DNA from: Bowmanella yangjiangensis
GTDB lineage: Bacteria > Pseudomonadota > Gammaproteobacteria > Enterobacterales > Alteromonadaceae
DNA length: 64,000 nucleotides
Reading direction: 5' to 3'
Assembly: GCF_017255015.1 (NCBI RefSeq)
Contig: NZ_JAFKCS010000012.1
Span: forward strand, 1-64,000
Shown here: positions 1-9,681 of the stretch, in pieces
Layout of the letters: every line of letters starts with the position of its first letter
Position numbering within the stretch: position 1 is the first letter of the stretch
The notes under the pieces: generated by a model
The model's input: the letters and a program-made list of their open reading frames with translations, nothing else
Databases searched by the model: none
What the model was told of the DNA's origin: nothing
Position numbers and translations under genes: made by a program

Positions 1-24
1 GTTCGAGTCTCGTTTCCCGCTCCA
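1..24 (+). tRNA. tRNA-Gly (GCC type), 3' end only
   Basis: The window opens in the T-arm of a tRNA: GTTCGAGTCTC followed by the acceptor strand TTTCCCGC and TCCA. This matches the 3' end of the gammaproteobacterial tRNA-Gly(GCC) as I recall it from Escherichia coli glyV. The anticodon lies outside the window, so the isotype is inferred from the T-arm and acceptor only. A T-run follows at 27-32. Confidence 0.8.
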
Positions 25-152
25 AATTTTTTCCTAATTCTTTTTACACTCTTCAAACTCACTAATTATCTTTGTCGATTCCAGCAATCCGTCATTGTTT
101 CCGTTGTGTAAATCTGGCAACGTAATAACTGGTCTTACCAGGAGATTCGCAC

Positions 153-647
153 ATGCCAGCAAGTAATCCTTTGCGCCGCTTAGTAGACAAAGCCAATGGT
201 TATCCGAGGTGGCTGAGTAAACGTATTCTTACCTGGGCGTTTTGCCACAAAGTTAAGCTGGCCGGTACTGCCGGGTTGGAGATCCTGGAGACTGACGGGC
301 GCACCGTAACTATGCGCCAGCGTAATCTAAAAAAAGCCCAGAATCATATTGGCAGTGTGCATGCCGCCGCCATGGCGCTGCTGGCTGAGTCCGCCAGCGG
401 TTTTATTTTCGGCGTCAATCTGCCGGGCGACAAACTACCGCTAATAAAATCCATGCAAATCCGCTACTTGACCCGCGCCCAGGGGGACATGCAGGCGGTG
501 GCCAGCATTACCGATGAACAAATTCAGGCAATGCAAACCCAGGAGCGCGGCGACACGCTAATTGCAGTAGCCGTTACTGACAGTACTGGTGCACAAACCA
601 TTGAGTGCGAGATGCGCTGGGCCTGGGTGACAAAGAAGCCACACTAA
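153..647 (+). CDS. DUF4442 hotdog-fold protein (PaaI/YiiD-like thioesterase fold)
   Basis: 164 aa soluble protein. The central stretch (HIGSVHAAAMALLAESASG, about residues 65-83) is the hydrophobic helix and preceding loop typical of the hotdog fold in DUF4442 proteins, which resemble acyl-CoA thioesterases. The later KSMQIRYLTRAQGDM segment is the matching beta region. Length fits the family. The ATG is preceded by AGGAG at a normal distance. Substrate is unknown; the family is largely uncharacterised, so a thioesterase role is only inferred. It stands alone between the tRNA and nhaD. Confidence 0.75.
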   Translation: MPASNPLRRLVDKANGYPRWLSKRILTWAFCHKVKLAGTAGLEILETDGRTVTMRQRNLKKAQNHIGSVHAAAMALLAESASGFIFGVNLPGDKLPLIKSMQIRYLTRAQGDMQAVASITDEQIQAMQTQERGDTLIAVAVTDSTGAQTIECEMRWAWVTKKPH

Positions 648-752
648 CGTTGCTTTCTTGCCATAAGTTGTCATTACCCAAATGGATAATAGGCATAAAT
701 GGTCTGATGGTTTAGAATCCGCCGCCATCGCAAAGATACAAGGCAAATTCAC

Positions 753-2009
753 ATGAGCGGTGTGGAGATTTTGTTAATTGGGCTGGCAATCCTGGCCTTA
801 CTCGGCGTGGTTTTCGAAGAAGTCACGCATATCAGCAAGGCAAAAATCACCCTGTTTACCGGTACCCTGTCCTGGGTAATTCTGTATCTGACAGCCATGA
901 CTGACAGCGCCACTGAGCTGGTCAATCATCATCTTGAGGAAAACATCGCCGAAATTGCCAGTTTGTGGCTATTTCTGGTGGCGGCCATGACCTTTGTCGC
1001 CTACCTGAATAAAAAGCGCATGATTGAAAGCCTTATCAACAGGATGTTGCCGAGCAAAATAAGCGAGCGCAGACTCTTGTTTATGACCGGCTTGTTTGCC
1101 TTCTTCTTCTCTTCACTGGCGGACAACATCACTGCCACACTAGTCTCAGTGGCCATGATACTGCCCTTAGGTTTACCCAAGGAAAAGGTCATTAAGTTTG
1201 CCGTGCTGGCCGTTTTCGCCGTGAACTCTGGCGGTGTCGCACTGATTACCGGTGACGTAACCACTCTGATGATTTTCCTGGAAGGTAAAACCGAAATCCA
1301 GAATCTGCTGTGGCTAAGTTTGCCGGCCTTGTGCTCGGTCATATTACTGGCAGCCATGCTGAGCTTTGGCATGAAAGGACAAATAACCCTGAGCCGCAAC
1401 CGTATTCCGGTCAATCGCGTAGATATGCTGATCGCTGCGATCTTCCTGACCACCATATTGCTAACTATTCTGGGTAATATTGCCTTTAAGATCCCGCCGG
1501 TACTCAGTTTCCTCTGTGGTCTGTCAGTGATGTTCCTGGTGGCGCATTTCCTGCGTAAAGATAACGACGAAGACCCCATTCTTGACTATATCCGTCGCAT
1601 CGAATTTGACACCTTGTTGTTCTTCCTCGGTATCCTTTTGTTAGTAGGTATGCTCAAACAAATCCATGTGCTGGATGTACTGATTAAGATTTACGATGTG
1701 ATGCCCTTGTACGCCGCCAACTATGTGCTGGGTGTCATGTCATCCTTTATCGATAACGTGCCCTTGACTGCTGCCCTGCTTAAAGCTGATATCCATATGG
1801 ATCCTGGCGCGTGGCTAAGCCTGACCTATGCGGTTGGCGTGGGTGGTTCATTGCTGGTTATAGGTTCAGCGGCAGGTATCGTGGCCATGAGTAAGGTTCC
1901 CGGACTGACTTTTGGCCGTTTCGCCAAATTCAGTTTGCCGCTGGTTATTGCGTACAGCTTTGGCTACCTTTTGGTGCATTATCTGGGACAATTTCTGTTC
2001 GGTCAGTAA
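753..2009 (+). CDS. nhaD: Na+/H+ antiporter NhaD
   Basis: 418 aa polytopic inner-membrane protein with about a dozen hydrophobic helices. Two opposed motifs of the ion-transporter superfamily are visible: SSLADNITATLVS at about 120-132 and SSFIDNVPLTAALL at about 330-343, each with the DN pair expected in the discontinuous helices that carry ions. The family exchanges cytoplasmic Na+ (or Li+) for external H+ and supports growth at high salt or pH, which fits a marine or alkaline habitat. Monocistronic, with a hairpin just downstream. Confidence 0.9.
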   Translation: MSGVEILLIGLAILALLGVVFEEVTHISKAKITLFTGTLSWVILYLTAMTDSATELVNHHLEENIAEIASLWLFLVAAMTFVAYLNKKRMIESLINRMLPSKISERRLLFMTGLFAFFFSSLADNITATLVSVAMILPLGLPKEKVIKFAVLAVFAVNSGGVALITGDVTTLMIFLEGKTEIQNLLWLSLPALCSVILLAAMLSFGMKGQITLSRNRIPVNRVDMLIAAIFLTTILLTILGNIAFKIPPVLSFLCGLSVMFLVAHFLRKDNDEDPILDYIRRIEFDTLLFFLGILLLVGMLKQIHVLDVLIKIYDVMPLYAANYVLGVMSSFIDNVPLTAALLKADIHMDPGAWLSLTYAVGVGGSLLVIGSAAGIVAMSKVPGLTFGRFAKFSLPLVIAYSFGYLLVHYLGQFLFGQ

Positions 2010-2018
2010 AAAAAATGC

Positions 2019-2055
2019 CGAGGCTGACACTTTTTTGTTGACAGCCTCGCGTTTT
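2019..2055 (+). terminator. Hairpin terminator after nhaD
   Basis: CGAGGCTG at 2019-2026 pairs with CAGCCTCG at 2042-2049, followed by CGTTTTG. The loop is long and contains a T-run; the trailing T-tract is short, so strength is uncertain. Confidence 0.5.
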
Positions 2056-2106
2056 GAAACTATCTAGTCCTTGGCAAAGGCCCATGTCCTATGAGCTGCG
2101 CTGCCA

Positions 2107-2125
2107 ATACCAATTCTATTGGTAT
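2107..2125. repeat. Short palindrome upstream of maoP
   Basis: ATACCAAT at 2107-2114 and ATTGGTAT at 2118-2125 form a perfect 8-bp inverted repeat with a 3-base loop. It lies about 40 bp before the maoP start. It may be an operator, a small extragenic repeat, or a protein-binding site linked to MaoP; the sequence alone does not decide. Confidence 0.45.
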
Positions 2126-2166
2126 CATTCCTGATGTTGATGACTTTTTAGTTGGGGATGCCCATC

Positions 2167-2535
2167 ATGGCCAAACAAACGAAAGAACAGCTGTTAAAAC
2201 GCCAATTTCTTGATCCGAAGAACTATCCGTATGGATTTTCTCGTTCCGGGGATTTTTCCATATCCGAAAGCCAGGCGCTGAGCCGCTATGGTTGCCTGAT
2301 TGCCGCACTGGTTGATGGTTTTTTAGAACCTGAAAACGATGAGGATGAAGGCTTTCTGGCATCTGCCCGAGGCGATCGTGAGCCACAGACCGTTGCAGAG
2401 CGCGCCTGGTGCAAATACCAAAAGCGTATCAACCGCCCCAAGATGGGCAGCATCTATGGTTCCAAGTCTCGCGGTATGTCAGAAAGTGACGATATGGGCG
2501 AAGAATCAGACGTAGAGATCGAACTGGACGATTAA
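2167..2535 (+). CDS. maoP: MaoP / DUF413 family protein
   Basis: 122 aa from the ATG at 2167; an ATG at 2158 and a TTG at 2152 are alternative in-frame starts. The core (FLDPKNYPYGFSRSGDFSI, then an LxxYG block, then EPQTVAERAWCKYQKRINRPK) matches the DUF413 pattern of Escherichia coli MaoP (YifE), which acts with the maoS DNA site in organising the Ori macrodomain. The C-terminal tail is acidic. In E. coli maoP also lies close to an ilv operon, and here ilvIH follows directly, so the context is partly conserved. Whether a maoS-type site is present was not established. Confidence 0.85.
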   Translation: MAKQTKEQLLKRQFLDPKNYPYGFSRSGDFSISESQALSRYGCLIAALVDGFLEPENDEDEGFLASARGDREPQTVAERAWCKYQKRINRPKMGSIYGSKSRGMSESDDMGEESDVEIELDD

Positions 2536-2544
2536 TCTCGTTAC

Positions 2545-2578
2545 GGATGTGTTAATCAAAAGTTAACACATCCTATTT
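2545..2578 (+). terminator. Terminator after maoP
   Basis: GGATGTGTTAA at 2545-2555 and TTAACACATCC at 2563-2573 form a perfect 11-bp stem with a 7-base loop, followed by TATTTCTT. Confidence 0.6.
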
Positions 2579-2849
2579 CTTGCTTATTTTATTATGCCAA
2601 GTGAAATTTTTGTCCTATTTTTTCCGTATAACGGGATAGATATCTCACTTTTCCTGCATTTACTGTTTTAACTCTTCTCCTCCTTGAGTATAGTTTTCAT
2701 TCCCTCCTCTAATCGCTGACCTGATTTAAGGTTTTTCCATTTCTGGAGATCGAATTAGAGAGCACATTGGGGAACCCCTTAATTAGAAAACCATATGCAC
2801 CCCGGACCCCAAACCCCGTGGAAATGCCAGTAGCAATGGGAGAATAGCA
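2579..2849 (+). promoter_or_regulatory. ilvIH leader and promoter region
   Basis: This 271-base gap must hold the ilvIH promoter. It contains pyrimidine-rich stretches (2620-2720) and a small GGGGAACCCC hairpin near 2769-2778. ilvIH of E. coli is controlled by Lrp; no specific site can be assigned here by eye. No convincing branched-chain leader peptide with its own ribosome-binding site was found. Confidence 0.4.
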
Positions 2850-4568
2850 GTGGAGATGATGTCAGGCGCCGCCATGGTGGTCAGAGCGCTTAAAGATGTA
2901 GGCGTAAAGCACGTATTCGGTTACCCGGGTGGTGCAGTACTGGACATCTACGACGCCCTATACGCGCAAGAAGATGTTCAACATGTGTTAGTCCGTCATG
3001 AGCAGGCCGCCGCCCATATGGCCGATGGTTATGCCAGGGCCACAGGCCAGACTGGTACTGTACTGGTCACCTCAGGCCCAGGCGCAACAAACACCCTTAC
3101 CGGTATAGCAACCGCCTATATGGATAGCATCCCAATGGTGATTCTGTCCGGCCAGGTGCCTTCTGTGCATATAGGTGAAGACGCCTTTCAGGAAACCGAC
3201 ATGGTCGGATGCTCTCGTCCTATCGTCAAACACAGCTTCCTGGTCAAGCGCGCAATCGACATTCCTGATGCCATTGCCAAGGCCTATTACATTGCCAATA
3301 CAGGTCGTCCCGGTCCGGTGGTCGTGGATTTACCTAAAGATATTGTCAATATCCAGGAATCTCACCCTTACCAGTTCCCTGATAAAGTGCAAATGCGCTC
3401 CTATAACCCCACCATTAAGGGGCATATGGGACAAATTAAAAAGGCACTAAAAGCGCTGTTGGATGCCAAGCGCCCTGTTCTGTATGTCGGCGGCGGTGCC
3501 ATTGCCTGTGACGCCAGCAGCCTGGTGACTGAATTGGCCGAAAAGCTACATTTACCGGTAACCAATACCCTGATGGGTCTGGGCGCCTTTCCTGGCGACC
3601 ATCAACAATGTATTGGTATGTTAGGCATGCACGGCACGCTGGAAGCCAACAAAACCATGCACAATGCCGATTGTATTCTGGCTCTGGGTGCACGTTTTGA
3701 TGACAGGGTGACCAATAACGTCGATAAATTCTGTCCTCATGCCACCATTATTCATGTGGATATTGACCCAGCATCGATTTCCAAAACAGTCAATGCGCAT
3801 ATTCCCGTGGTTGGCTCGGTGAAAAGTGTACTCACACAATTCTTCGAGCAAATGCATGAAATCAACGACACCGAGCGTAAAGAGCAACTGGCCGATTGGT
3901 GGGAACAGATTGCATCATGGCGAACCCGTAAATGTCTGAACTATGCAAGCAGCAATGAGCTGATTAAGCCGCAGCAGGTTATCGAGTCTTTGTACCGCCA
4001 CACCCAGGGCGACGCCTATGTCAGCTCTGATGTTGGCCAGCACCAGATGTTTGCCGCCTTGTATTATCCCTTTGCCAAGCCTCGTCGCTGGATTAACTCC
4101 GGTGGTCTGGGCACTATGGGCTTTGGCCTGCCTGCCGCTATGGGCGTGCAGTTTGCTCATCCCGATGCGGTGGTTTGCTGCGTAACGGGTGACGGCAGTA
4201 TTCAGATGAACATTCAAGAGCTGTCCACCTGTATGCAGTACGGATTGCCAGTGAAGATTATCTCCCTGAACAACCGTGCACTGGGCATGGTGCGTCAATG
4301 GCAGGATATGATCTACAAAGGCCGCCATTCTCATTCGTACATGGACTCGCTACCTGACTTTGTCAAACTGGCTGAAGCCTATGGTCACGTGGGGATCAAG
4401 GTCGACAAGCCGGAAGAGCTGGAAGACGCCATGGCGCGCTGCTTTGCACTGAAAGACAAACTGGTGTTTATGGATATCGCCGTTGATCAGAACGAGCACG
4501 TCTATCCCATGCAGATCAAATATGGCGCGATGGACGACATGAGACTGAGCAAGACGGAGCGCACCTGA
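2850..4568 (+). CDS. ilvI: Acetolactate synthase III large subunit IlvI
   Basis: 572 aa thiamine-diphosphate enzyme that condenses two pyruvates to acetolactate, or pyruvate and 2-oxobutyrate to acetohydroxybutyrate, in valine/leucine/isoleucine synthesis. Visible features: [16 protein letters not shown] near residue 22, catalytic Glu51 in [19 protein letters not shown], and the ThDP/Mg motif [14 protein letters not shown] at about 447. The C-terminal SKTERT matches E. coli IlvI, and the length is the same. The GTG at 2850 is preferred because the N-terminus (MEM-SGA) then matches E. coli IlvI. The stop overlaps the start of ilvH. Confidence 0.97.
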   Translation: MEMMSGAAMVVRALKDVGVKHVFGYPGGAVLDIYDALYAQEDVQHVLVRHEQAAAHMADGYARATGQTGTVLVTSGPGATNTLTGIATAYMDSIPMVILSGQVPSVHIGEDAFQETDMVGCSRPIVKHSFLVKRAIDIPDAIAKAYYIANTGRPGPVVVDLPKDIVNIQESHPYQFPDKVQMRSYNPTIKGHMGQIKKALKALLDAKRPVLYVGGGAIACDASSLVTELAEKLHLPVTNTLMGLGAFPGDHQQCIGMLGMHGTLEANKTMHNADCILALGARFDDRVTNNVDKFCPHATIIHVDIDPASISKTVNAHIPVVGSVKSVLTQFFEQMHEINDTERKEQLADWWEQIASWRTRKCLNYASSNELIKPQQVIESLYRHTQGDAYVSSDVGQHQMFAALYYPFAKPRRWINSGGLGTMGFGLPAAMGVQFAHPDAVVCCVTGDGSIQMNIQELSTCMQYGLPVKIISLNNRALGMVRQWQDMIYKGRHSHSYMDSLPDFVKLAEAYGHVGIKVDKPEELEDAMARCFALKDKLVFMDIAVDQNEHVYPMQIKYGAMDDMRLSKTERT

Positions 4569-5065
4569 TGAGACGAATTATATCTGTATTAATGGAAAAC
4601 GAACCTGGCGCACTGTCTCGTATTATCGGTTTGTTTTCACAGCGTGGTTACAACGTAGATTCACTTTGCGTTGCCCCGATTGAAGATTCCAGCTTATCCA
4701 GGCTGACCATCACCACAGCAGGCGATGACAAAGTGATTGAACAGATCACCAAGCAGGTCAACAAGCTGATTGATGTATTGAAGATCTCTGATCTGACCGA
4801 CGGCAGCCATGTTGAACGCGAGCTGATGTTGATCAAAGTGGCTACCCGCAGCGATGCGGTGCGCGATGAAGTTAAACGTACCGTCGACATATTCAGAGGC
4901 CAGGTGGTGGATATTACACCGCGTAACTACACCATTGAAATAACCGGCACCAGCGACAAGCTGGACGCTTTTATCCAAACCATGAGTCAAACGGCAGAAA
5001 TCGTCGAACTGTCACGCACCGGCGTGTGTGGCTTGGCCCGTGGCGAAAAGGCCATGCGCCAATAA
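4568..5065 (+). CDS. ilvH: Acetolactate synthase III small regulatory subunit IlvH
   Basis: 165 aa. The N-terminal ACT domain (RRIISVLMENEPGALSRIIG, residues 2-21, through about 75) binds valine for feedback inhibition; a second conserved domain follows with GQVVDITPRNYTIEITG. It overlaps ilvI by one base (TGATG), so the two are translationally coupled and form one operon ending at the hairpin downstream. Confidence 0.97.
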   Translation: MRRIISVLMENEPGALSRIIGLFSQRGYNVDSLCVAPIEDSSLSRLTITTAGDDKVIEQITKQVNKLIDVLKISDLTDGSHVERELMLIKVATRSDAVRDEVKRTVDIFRGQVVDITPRNYTIEITGTSDKLDAFIQTMSQTAEIVELSRTGVCGLARGEKAMRQ

Positions 5066-5080
5066 CCTCGATGCTCAAGA

Positions 5081-5114
5081 AAAACCCCGCACAATAGCGG
5101 GGTTTTGTTTTTTC
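5081..5114. terminator. Bidirectional terminator between ilvIH and the chemoreceptor
   Basis: AAAACCCCGC at 5081-5090 and GCGGGGTTTT at 5097-5106 make a perfect 10-bp stem with a 6-base loop and a T-rich tail on the plus strand; A-rich sequence before it gives a T-run on the minus strand too. It separates two convergent genes. Confidence 0.85.
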
Positions 5115-5118
5115 ACAC

Positions 5119-7293
5119 CTACTCAGTTTTAAGCCTGTCGAGCTGCGCCTGTAAGCGCTGAACGTTATCAGCGATATCGCCAGCGCTTTGCATTGACGAA
5201 CCGGCCAAATCAGCCACTTGTCTGGTAGCGTCACCAATGGACACCATATTTTTATTGATTTCCTCGCTGACGGCACTTTGCTCTTCAGCAGCCGTGGCCA
5301 TTTGCATCACGCGGTCGGAAATGTGCGTGATCTCGGCAACGATATTACTCAAATCGGCGAAAGCTTCTTTTGATTTAGCTGCGGCCGAGGTTGCCCTTGT
5401 GCTGTTTTCATCAATCACACCAACTGTAGTTTTCACTTCCTGTTGCAAGCCGGCTATCACGTCGCTGATCTCTTTCACCGACTCGGCGGTTTTAGATGCC
5501 AGTGCGCGAACTTCATCGGCCACCACGCTAAAACCACGGCCATGGTCGCCGGCTCGCGCCGCTTCGATAGCGGCATTCAATGCCAACAGATTGGTTTGAT
5601 CGGCGATGGCACCAATCACATCCAGAATTTTACGGATATCATTGCTGCGAGAGGCCACCGCAGAGACAGCCTGAGCAGCTTGGCCCATGTCATCGGCTAG
5701 CTTGCTAACCTCGTCTACGGCAAAGGACAAGGTCTTCTCTGTGGTATTTGCAGAGCCTCTGGCAGACTGTGCGCTGTCGGCAGCATCAATAGCATGCTTT
5801 GCCACATCACTGGCCGTTGCCGACATCTCTGTGATGGCCGTCACCACACTATCAATTTCCTGGTGTTGACGGTTTATCTGGGTACTGGTGTCTTTCGCAT
5901 AGCCACTGGTCTGTTTGGCACTGTCTGAAACTTCACGGCTGGACGACTTCACCGATTGCAGCAAACCACGAATTTTCTCCTGGAACTGATTAAAGCCATC
6001 TGCCAGCTCAATAAGCTCCTTATGCGTGCTGACATGTAAGCTGTTAGTCAGATCTCCGCCCTGGCCGGCCAGTTCGGTCATACGCCGTGCCACTAAACGC
6101 AGGGGGCTGACAATAGTGCGGGTGAACACCCATACAATCACCAGTGCAGAGCCCACCAGAATAATGGCAATTAACAGCAGTTGCCCGAGCAAGGCTGAAA
6201 CTTCATCCTGAATGGCCCCGGATACCTTACCCACGGCAGCCATGGCCGACTGATAATCCACACCAATAATCAGCTGCCACTGGGTCTGGGCGGTCTGAAT
6301 ATTTACCGGACTGGCAACATACAGGTAGTTGTCGAGCTTGAGCGTATCGCCAGAGGCGGCCAGGGCAACTAAACGTTTGGCCTGTTCAGCGCTCACCACT
6401 TCAGAGAAGGGTCTGGCCAGCTTATCGGCATTGCTGCTGGCCGCGACCAGGAAGCCGTCCTGACTGACCAGAAACACTTTGGCCTTTCCGGCAAACAATG
6501 ACGCCGCAAGTTTAGTAGCACGCTCCTGAATAATAGGCAGGTTCATATCTGCACCTACCACTCCCCGAAAACGCCCTTGCGCAATCACAGGCACGGTCAG
6601 GCTGGTCATCAGCTCTTCATAGCCAGGACGAATCTCATAGTTGTAGGGGTTGGTCAGGCAAGGACGCATTTTTTCCTGATTGCATAAGTACCACTCTGCG
6701 GCCCGAAGTCCAAACTCATCCAGGGTGGCATCATGTTTTTCTTCAGCATCCGTAATAGGTTCCTGGTCAATCTTGCCGTTGGGTTCACGAACAAAGTAGA
6801 CCTCTAAGGTCCCAACCCCCGGCACTGAGTGGCTGGCTCCTGCGCTGTAATCAGCGTCATTGTCATAGAATCCTCCCGCTTCAAACTGCGCATACATTGA
6901 TGAAGAACCACTGATCTCTAAGGTATATTTCACCAGGTTTTGCACTTGTGCCCTGCTAATCGGCTGTTGATTGGCATTTTCAATGGTTTTGCTTATTTGT
7001 GTCGCAACCGCTTTAGGGTACTGATAGATATTCTCTATGCTGGCGGCAACCTGGCTGGCGTGCATACCGGCCTGGGCTCTCAGGCTGTCAGCAACACTGC
7101 TCTCTAGCTCAGAGGAGACCTGGGTCACTATTACCTCTTCGGTATCAGACAATGACCAGTGGCTGTACATCAGAAAGGCCAGGGTTACCACGACCAGCAG
7201 GAAGCCGACAGTAAGAAGCAGCTTGATGGCCAGTGACGCTTGTTTTAAAGAGGAGGGACGAAAATTTGAAGGCTGGTTAGTGTTTTTATTCAT
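5119..7293 (-). CDS. Methyl-accepting chemotaxis protein with large periplasmic Cache-type sensor
   Basis: 724 aa from the ATG at 7293. An upstream in-frame start (7395) exists but adds 34 residues before the natural basic N-terminus. Order: TM1 at about 22-42, a periplasmic sensor of over 300 residues consistent with a double Cache domain, TM2 near 370-390, HAMP, then a long MCP signalling coiled coil. The hairpin tip ([19 protein letters not shown]) lies near 562-580. The ligand cannot be told. It faces the PhoD-like gene and probably has its promoter in 7294-7620. Confidence 0.92.
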   Translation of the reverse strand: MNKNTNQPSNFRPSSLKQASLAIKLLLTVGFLLVVVTLAFLMYSHWSLSDTEEVIVTQVSSELESSVADSLRAQAGMHASQVAASIENIYQYPKAVATQISKTIENANQQPISRAQVQNLVKYTLEISGSSSMYAQFEAGGFYDNDADYSAGASHSVPGVGTLEVYFVREPNGKIDQEPITDAEEKHDATLDEFGLRAAEWYLCNQEKMRPCLTNPYNYEIRPGYEELMTSLTVPVIAQGRFRGVVGADMNLPIIQERATKLAASLFAGKAKVFLVSQDGFLVAASSNADKLARPFSEVVSAEQAKRLVALAASGDTLKLDNYLYVASPVNIQTAQTQWQLIIGVDYQSAMAAVGKVSGAIQDEVSALLGQLLLIAIILVGSALVIVWVFTRTIVSPLRLVARRMTELAGQGGDLTNSLHVSTHKELIELADGFNQFQEKIRGLLQSVKSSSREVSDSAKQTSGYAKDTSTQINRQHQEIDSVVTAITEMSATASDVAKHAIDAADSAQSARGSANTTEKTLSFAVDEVSKLADDMGQAAQAVSAVASRSNDIRKILDVIGAIADQTNLLALNAAIEAARAGDHGRGFSVVADEVRALASKTAESVKEISDVIAGLQQEVKTTVGVIDENSTRATSAAAKSKEAFADLSNIVAEITHISDRVMQMATAAEEQSAVSEEINKNMVSIGDATRQVADLAGSSMQSAGDIADNVQRLQAQLDRLKTE

Positions 7294-7623
7294 AACAGGC
7301 CGCAACTCAATTTGGTCAAACCTAAGTGTGGCAGACTTTAACAACTGCGCAACTGCCGCCACACAACTTGATTTCCCTGGGTTTCCCCCGTCCATTCACG
7401 AATGACATCGAACATCAACCGGAATAGGTTTGCATCCCTGACTAAGGTTATCGTCCGAATAAACCAAGAGCGCAACAAATTTCCATCAACAAATAATGCC
7501 ATTGGTCGGATAACTCCCCCGTTTATGGGCAAACCAGGCAAATTATCACGCCCATCATCGCCCCCAAAACCCTGACCTCGGCATACCAACAAAGTGACTT
7601 TGCTAGCGCGATACTTTGCATAA
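7294..7623. other. Divergent intergenic region, chemoreceptor / PhoD-like gene
   Basis: About 330 bases lie between divergent genes and must carry both promoters. I looked for a flagellar sigma-28 type site before the chemoreceptor and did not find a good one. No repeat, RNA gene or convincing short coding sequence was recognised here. Confidence 0.4.
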
Positions 7624-9558
7624 ATGTGTAAGCAGTTATGCCCAAGTACAGGTGAATTATTGCAACCTGTTGAAATCCCTGATAGAAACCAAGGCGTGAA
7701 TGAATCCCTACCTTTAATTTTGGCCGGCCCGGTGCTGCGCCACTGTGAACCGACCCAGCTGACCTTCTGGCTGGCAACCACGCGTGCCTGTTCATTTGAA
7801 CTAACACTGCAGGATGCTAAAGGCCTGCAAGTTGCCTCTGAGCAGCTCAGATATGAACAAATCCGGGTTGGTGAGCATTGTTATATTCAGTTACTGCATT
7901 TTGCCCTGGACACACCGCTGACCACTGACACTTATGTACATTACGACCTGTTGGACGAAGCAGGCCAAGGGCTCTGTACGCATATCCCTGAACTTTGCTA
8001 CGAAGGCGACACCCTGCCGGGCTTTATGCTGAAGTCCAGGGTGGATAATCTTTTACATGGCTCTTGCCGTAAACCTCATCATCCCAGCAGTGATGGCCTG
8101 CTTGAAGTAGACAAACTGCTGGCAGACAAACGTCATGATGCACAGCATCGTCCAGCACTGATGCTGTTTTCCGGTGACCAGGTCTATGTAGATGACGTGG
8201 CAGGTCCGACGTTGTGGGCGATTCATCAGGTCATCCAAAAACTCGGGCTATACACAGAGGAATTTGCCGGAGCGACCGTCAGCACCAGCGAGGAATTGTA
8301 TAGTAGCCCTCACTGCTACTATATTCGCGAGCAATTGTTACCCAAAAACAAGGCCAATGAAAAACTGGTGGAACGCTTTTTTGGCGGGGCCAGAAAGCCG
8401 ATATTTACCTCTGTCGGTGCCCATAATCACCTTATCTGCCTGGCAGAAGTGATTGCCATGTATCTGCTGGTTTGGTCCGACACTTGCTGGAAATGGGTGG
8501 ATTTAGACGCAGGCCGCGCACGCATTCCTGATAAATTTAAACCCCGTTACGACAAAGAAAACCTGACGGTAAAAGAATTCGTCCTCGGGCTGAGTAAAGT
8601 CCGTCGCACCTTGGCCCATATCCCCACTTATATGATCTTTGATGATCATGACATCACCGATGACTGGAACCTGACCCGTGGCTGGGAAGAGTCAGCGTAT
8701 GGGCATCCGTTTTCACGCCGTATTATCGGTAATGCCCTGATTGGCTATTTGCTTTGTCAGGGCTGGGGCAACAAACCGCAGTGCTTCGATCCCCTGCTGG
8801 AAGCGTTACATGCTAGTGTTAAAGCCGGTGAATTGGAGCAACAGGACAATCTCATCAACACTTTGCTGGACTGGCAAGAGTGGCATTATTGTCTGGCTAC
8901 CTCACCTAAAATTATTGTACTGGATACCCGTACGCACAGATGGCGCTCGGAAAGCAGCCCGGCCAAACCTTCCGGCCTGATGGACTGGGAATCGCTGTCA
9001 GATTTGCAGCAAGAACTGATTGGTGAACCCGCCGTGATCCTGGTCTCTCCCGCGCCCATTTTCGGCGTCAAACTGATTGAAGCCGTACAGCGTATTTTTA
9101 CCTTTTTTGGTAAAGCCTTGATGGTGGACGCCGAAAACTGGATGGCCCATCCCGGTGCCGCCAATGTGATACTGAATATTTTCCGCCATCACAAAACCCC
9201 ACCGCATTTTGTAATTCTATCCGGCGACGTACACTACAGCTTTGTGTATGACATCACCCTGCGTTTTCGCAAACACAGCCCGAAGATATTGCAGGTGACC
9301 GCCAGCGGCATTAAAAATTGCTTCCCTGCAGGTTTGCTACGCTGGTTTGACCGTATCAACCTGTGGCTCTACGGCAGTCGCTCACCCCTCAACTTTCTAA
9401 CCAAGCGCCGCCGTATGCTGATTAAACGCCGCCAGCCTCAGGGGCAACGTGGCGTACTCTACAACAACAGTGGTATCGGCCAGGTAATACTGTCAGACGA
9501 ATATGAACATATTCAGGCACGGGTGATCAGTAAAGATAAGACGGTAGAGTTTAAGTAA
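7624..9558 (+). CDS. PhoD-like metallophosphatase (alkaline phosphatase D superfamily)
   Basis: Up to 644 aa. Metal-binding motifs of the PhoD-like calcineurin fold are visible: SGDQVYVDD near 183, FDDHDITDDWN near 339-349 and LSGDVHYSF near 532. The start is uncertain: homology-like sequence begins near residue 29 (LPLILAGPVLRH), so a GTG at 7696 is an alternative, though neither start has a strong ribosome-binding site. No signal peptide or twin-arginine motif is visible, unlike secreted PhoD, so a cytoplasmic enzyme is likely. The substrate is unknown; phosphodiesterase activity on lipid- or nucleotide-like esters is only inferred. Confidence 0.85.
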   Translation: MCKQLCPSTGELLQPVEIPDRNQGVNESLPLILAGPVLRHCEPTQLTFWLATTRACSFELTLQDAKGLQVASEQLRYEQIRVGEHCYIQLLHFALDTPLTTDTYVHYDLLDEAGQGLCTHIPELCYEGDTLPGFMLKSRVDNLLHGSCRKPHHPSSDGLLEVDKLLADKRHDAQHRPALMLFSGDQVYVDDVAGPTLWAIHQVIQKLGLYTEEFAGATVSTSEELYSSPHCYYIREQLLPKNKANEKLVERFFGGARKPIFTSVGAHNHLICLAEVIAMYLLVWSDTCWKWVDLDAGRARIPDKFKPRYDKENLTVKEFVLGLSKVRRTLAHIPTYMIFDDHDITDDWNLTRGWEESAYGHPFSRRIIGNALIGYLLCQGWGNKPQCFDPLLEALHASVKAGELEQQDNLINTLLDWQEWHYCLATSPKIIVLDTRTHRWRSESSPAKPSGLMDWESLSDLQQELIGEPAVILVSPAPIFGVKLIEAVQRIFTFFGKALMVDAENWMAHPGAANVILNIFRHHKTPPHFVILSGDVHYSFVYDITLRFRKHSPKILQVTASGIKNCFPAGLLRWFDRINLWLYGSRSPLNFLTKRRRMLIKRRQPQGQRGVLYNNSGIGQVILSDEYEHIQARVISKDKTVEFK

Positions 9559-9616
9559 GGGTTCTGAAGCCCTTAGCGACTAGCAGAGGTTATGTGGCAA
9601 TCGCTAAACTGAGATG

Positions 9617-9640
9617 GGATGTTGCACCGGTGCAACATCC
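9617..9640. repeat. 24-bp perfect palindrome
   Basis: GGATGTTGCACC at 9617-9628 is followed at once by its exact reverse complement (9629-9640). It lies between the PhoD-like gene and the mesD remnant, which converge. There is no T-run, so it is not a standard intrinsic terminator; it may be a protein-binding site or form a hairpin in transcripts from both sides. Confidence 0.6.
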
Positions 9641-9681
9641 ACACTGATAACCCATTAAAGGCAAATCCATGTCGCTGTTTG

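Noticed and set aside
1001-1579. 192-codon open frame on the minus strand inside nhaD
   Set aside because: Lies opposite a clear NhaD gene with conserved motifs; its product looks like a shadow.
2594-2671. Possible 25-codon ilv leader peptide with several Ile/Leu/Val codons
   Set aside because: No ribosome-binding site, hydrophobic codons not clustered, and no clear attenuator hairpins with a T-run before ilvI.
7294-7400. Sigma-28 promoter for the first chemoreceptor (TAAAG present)
   Set aside because: No acceptable GCCGATAA-like element at the right distance.
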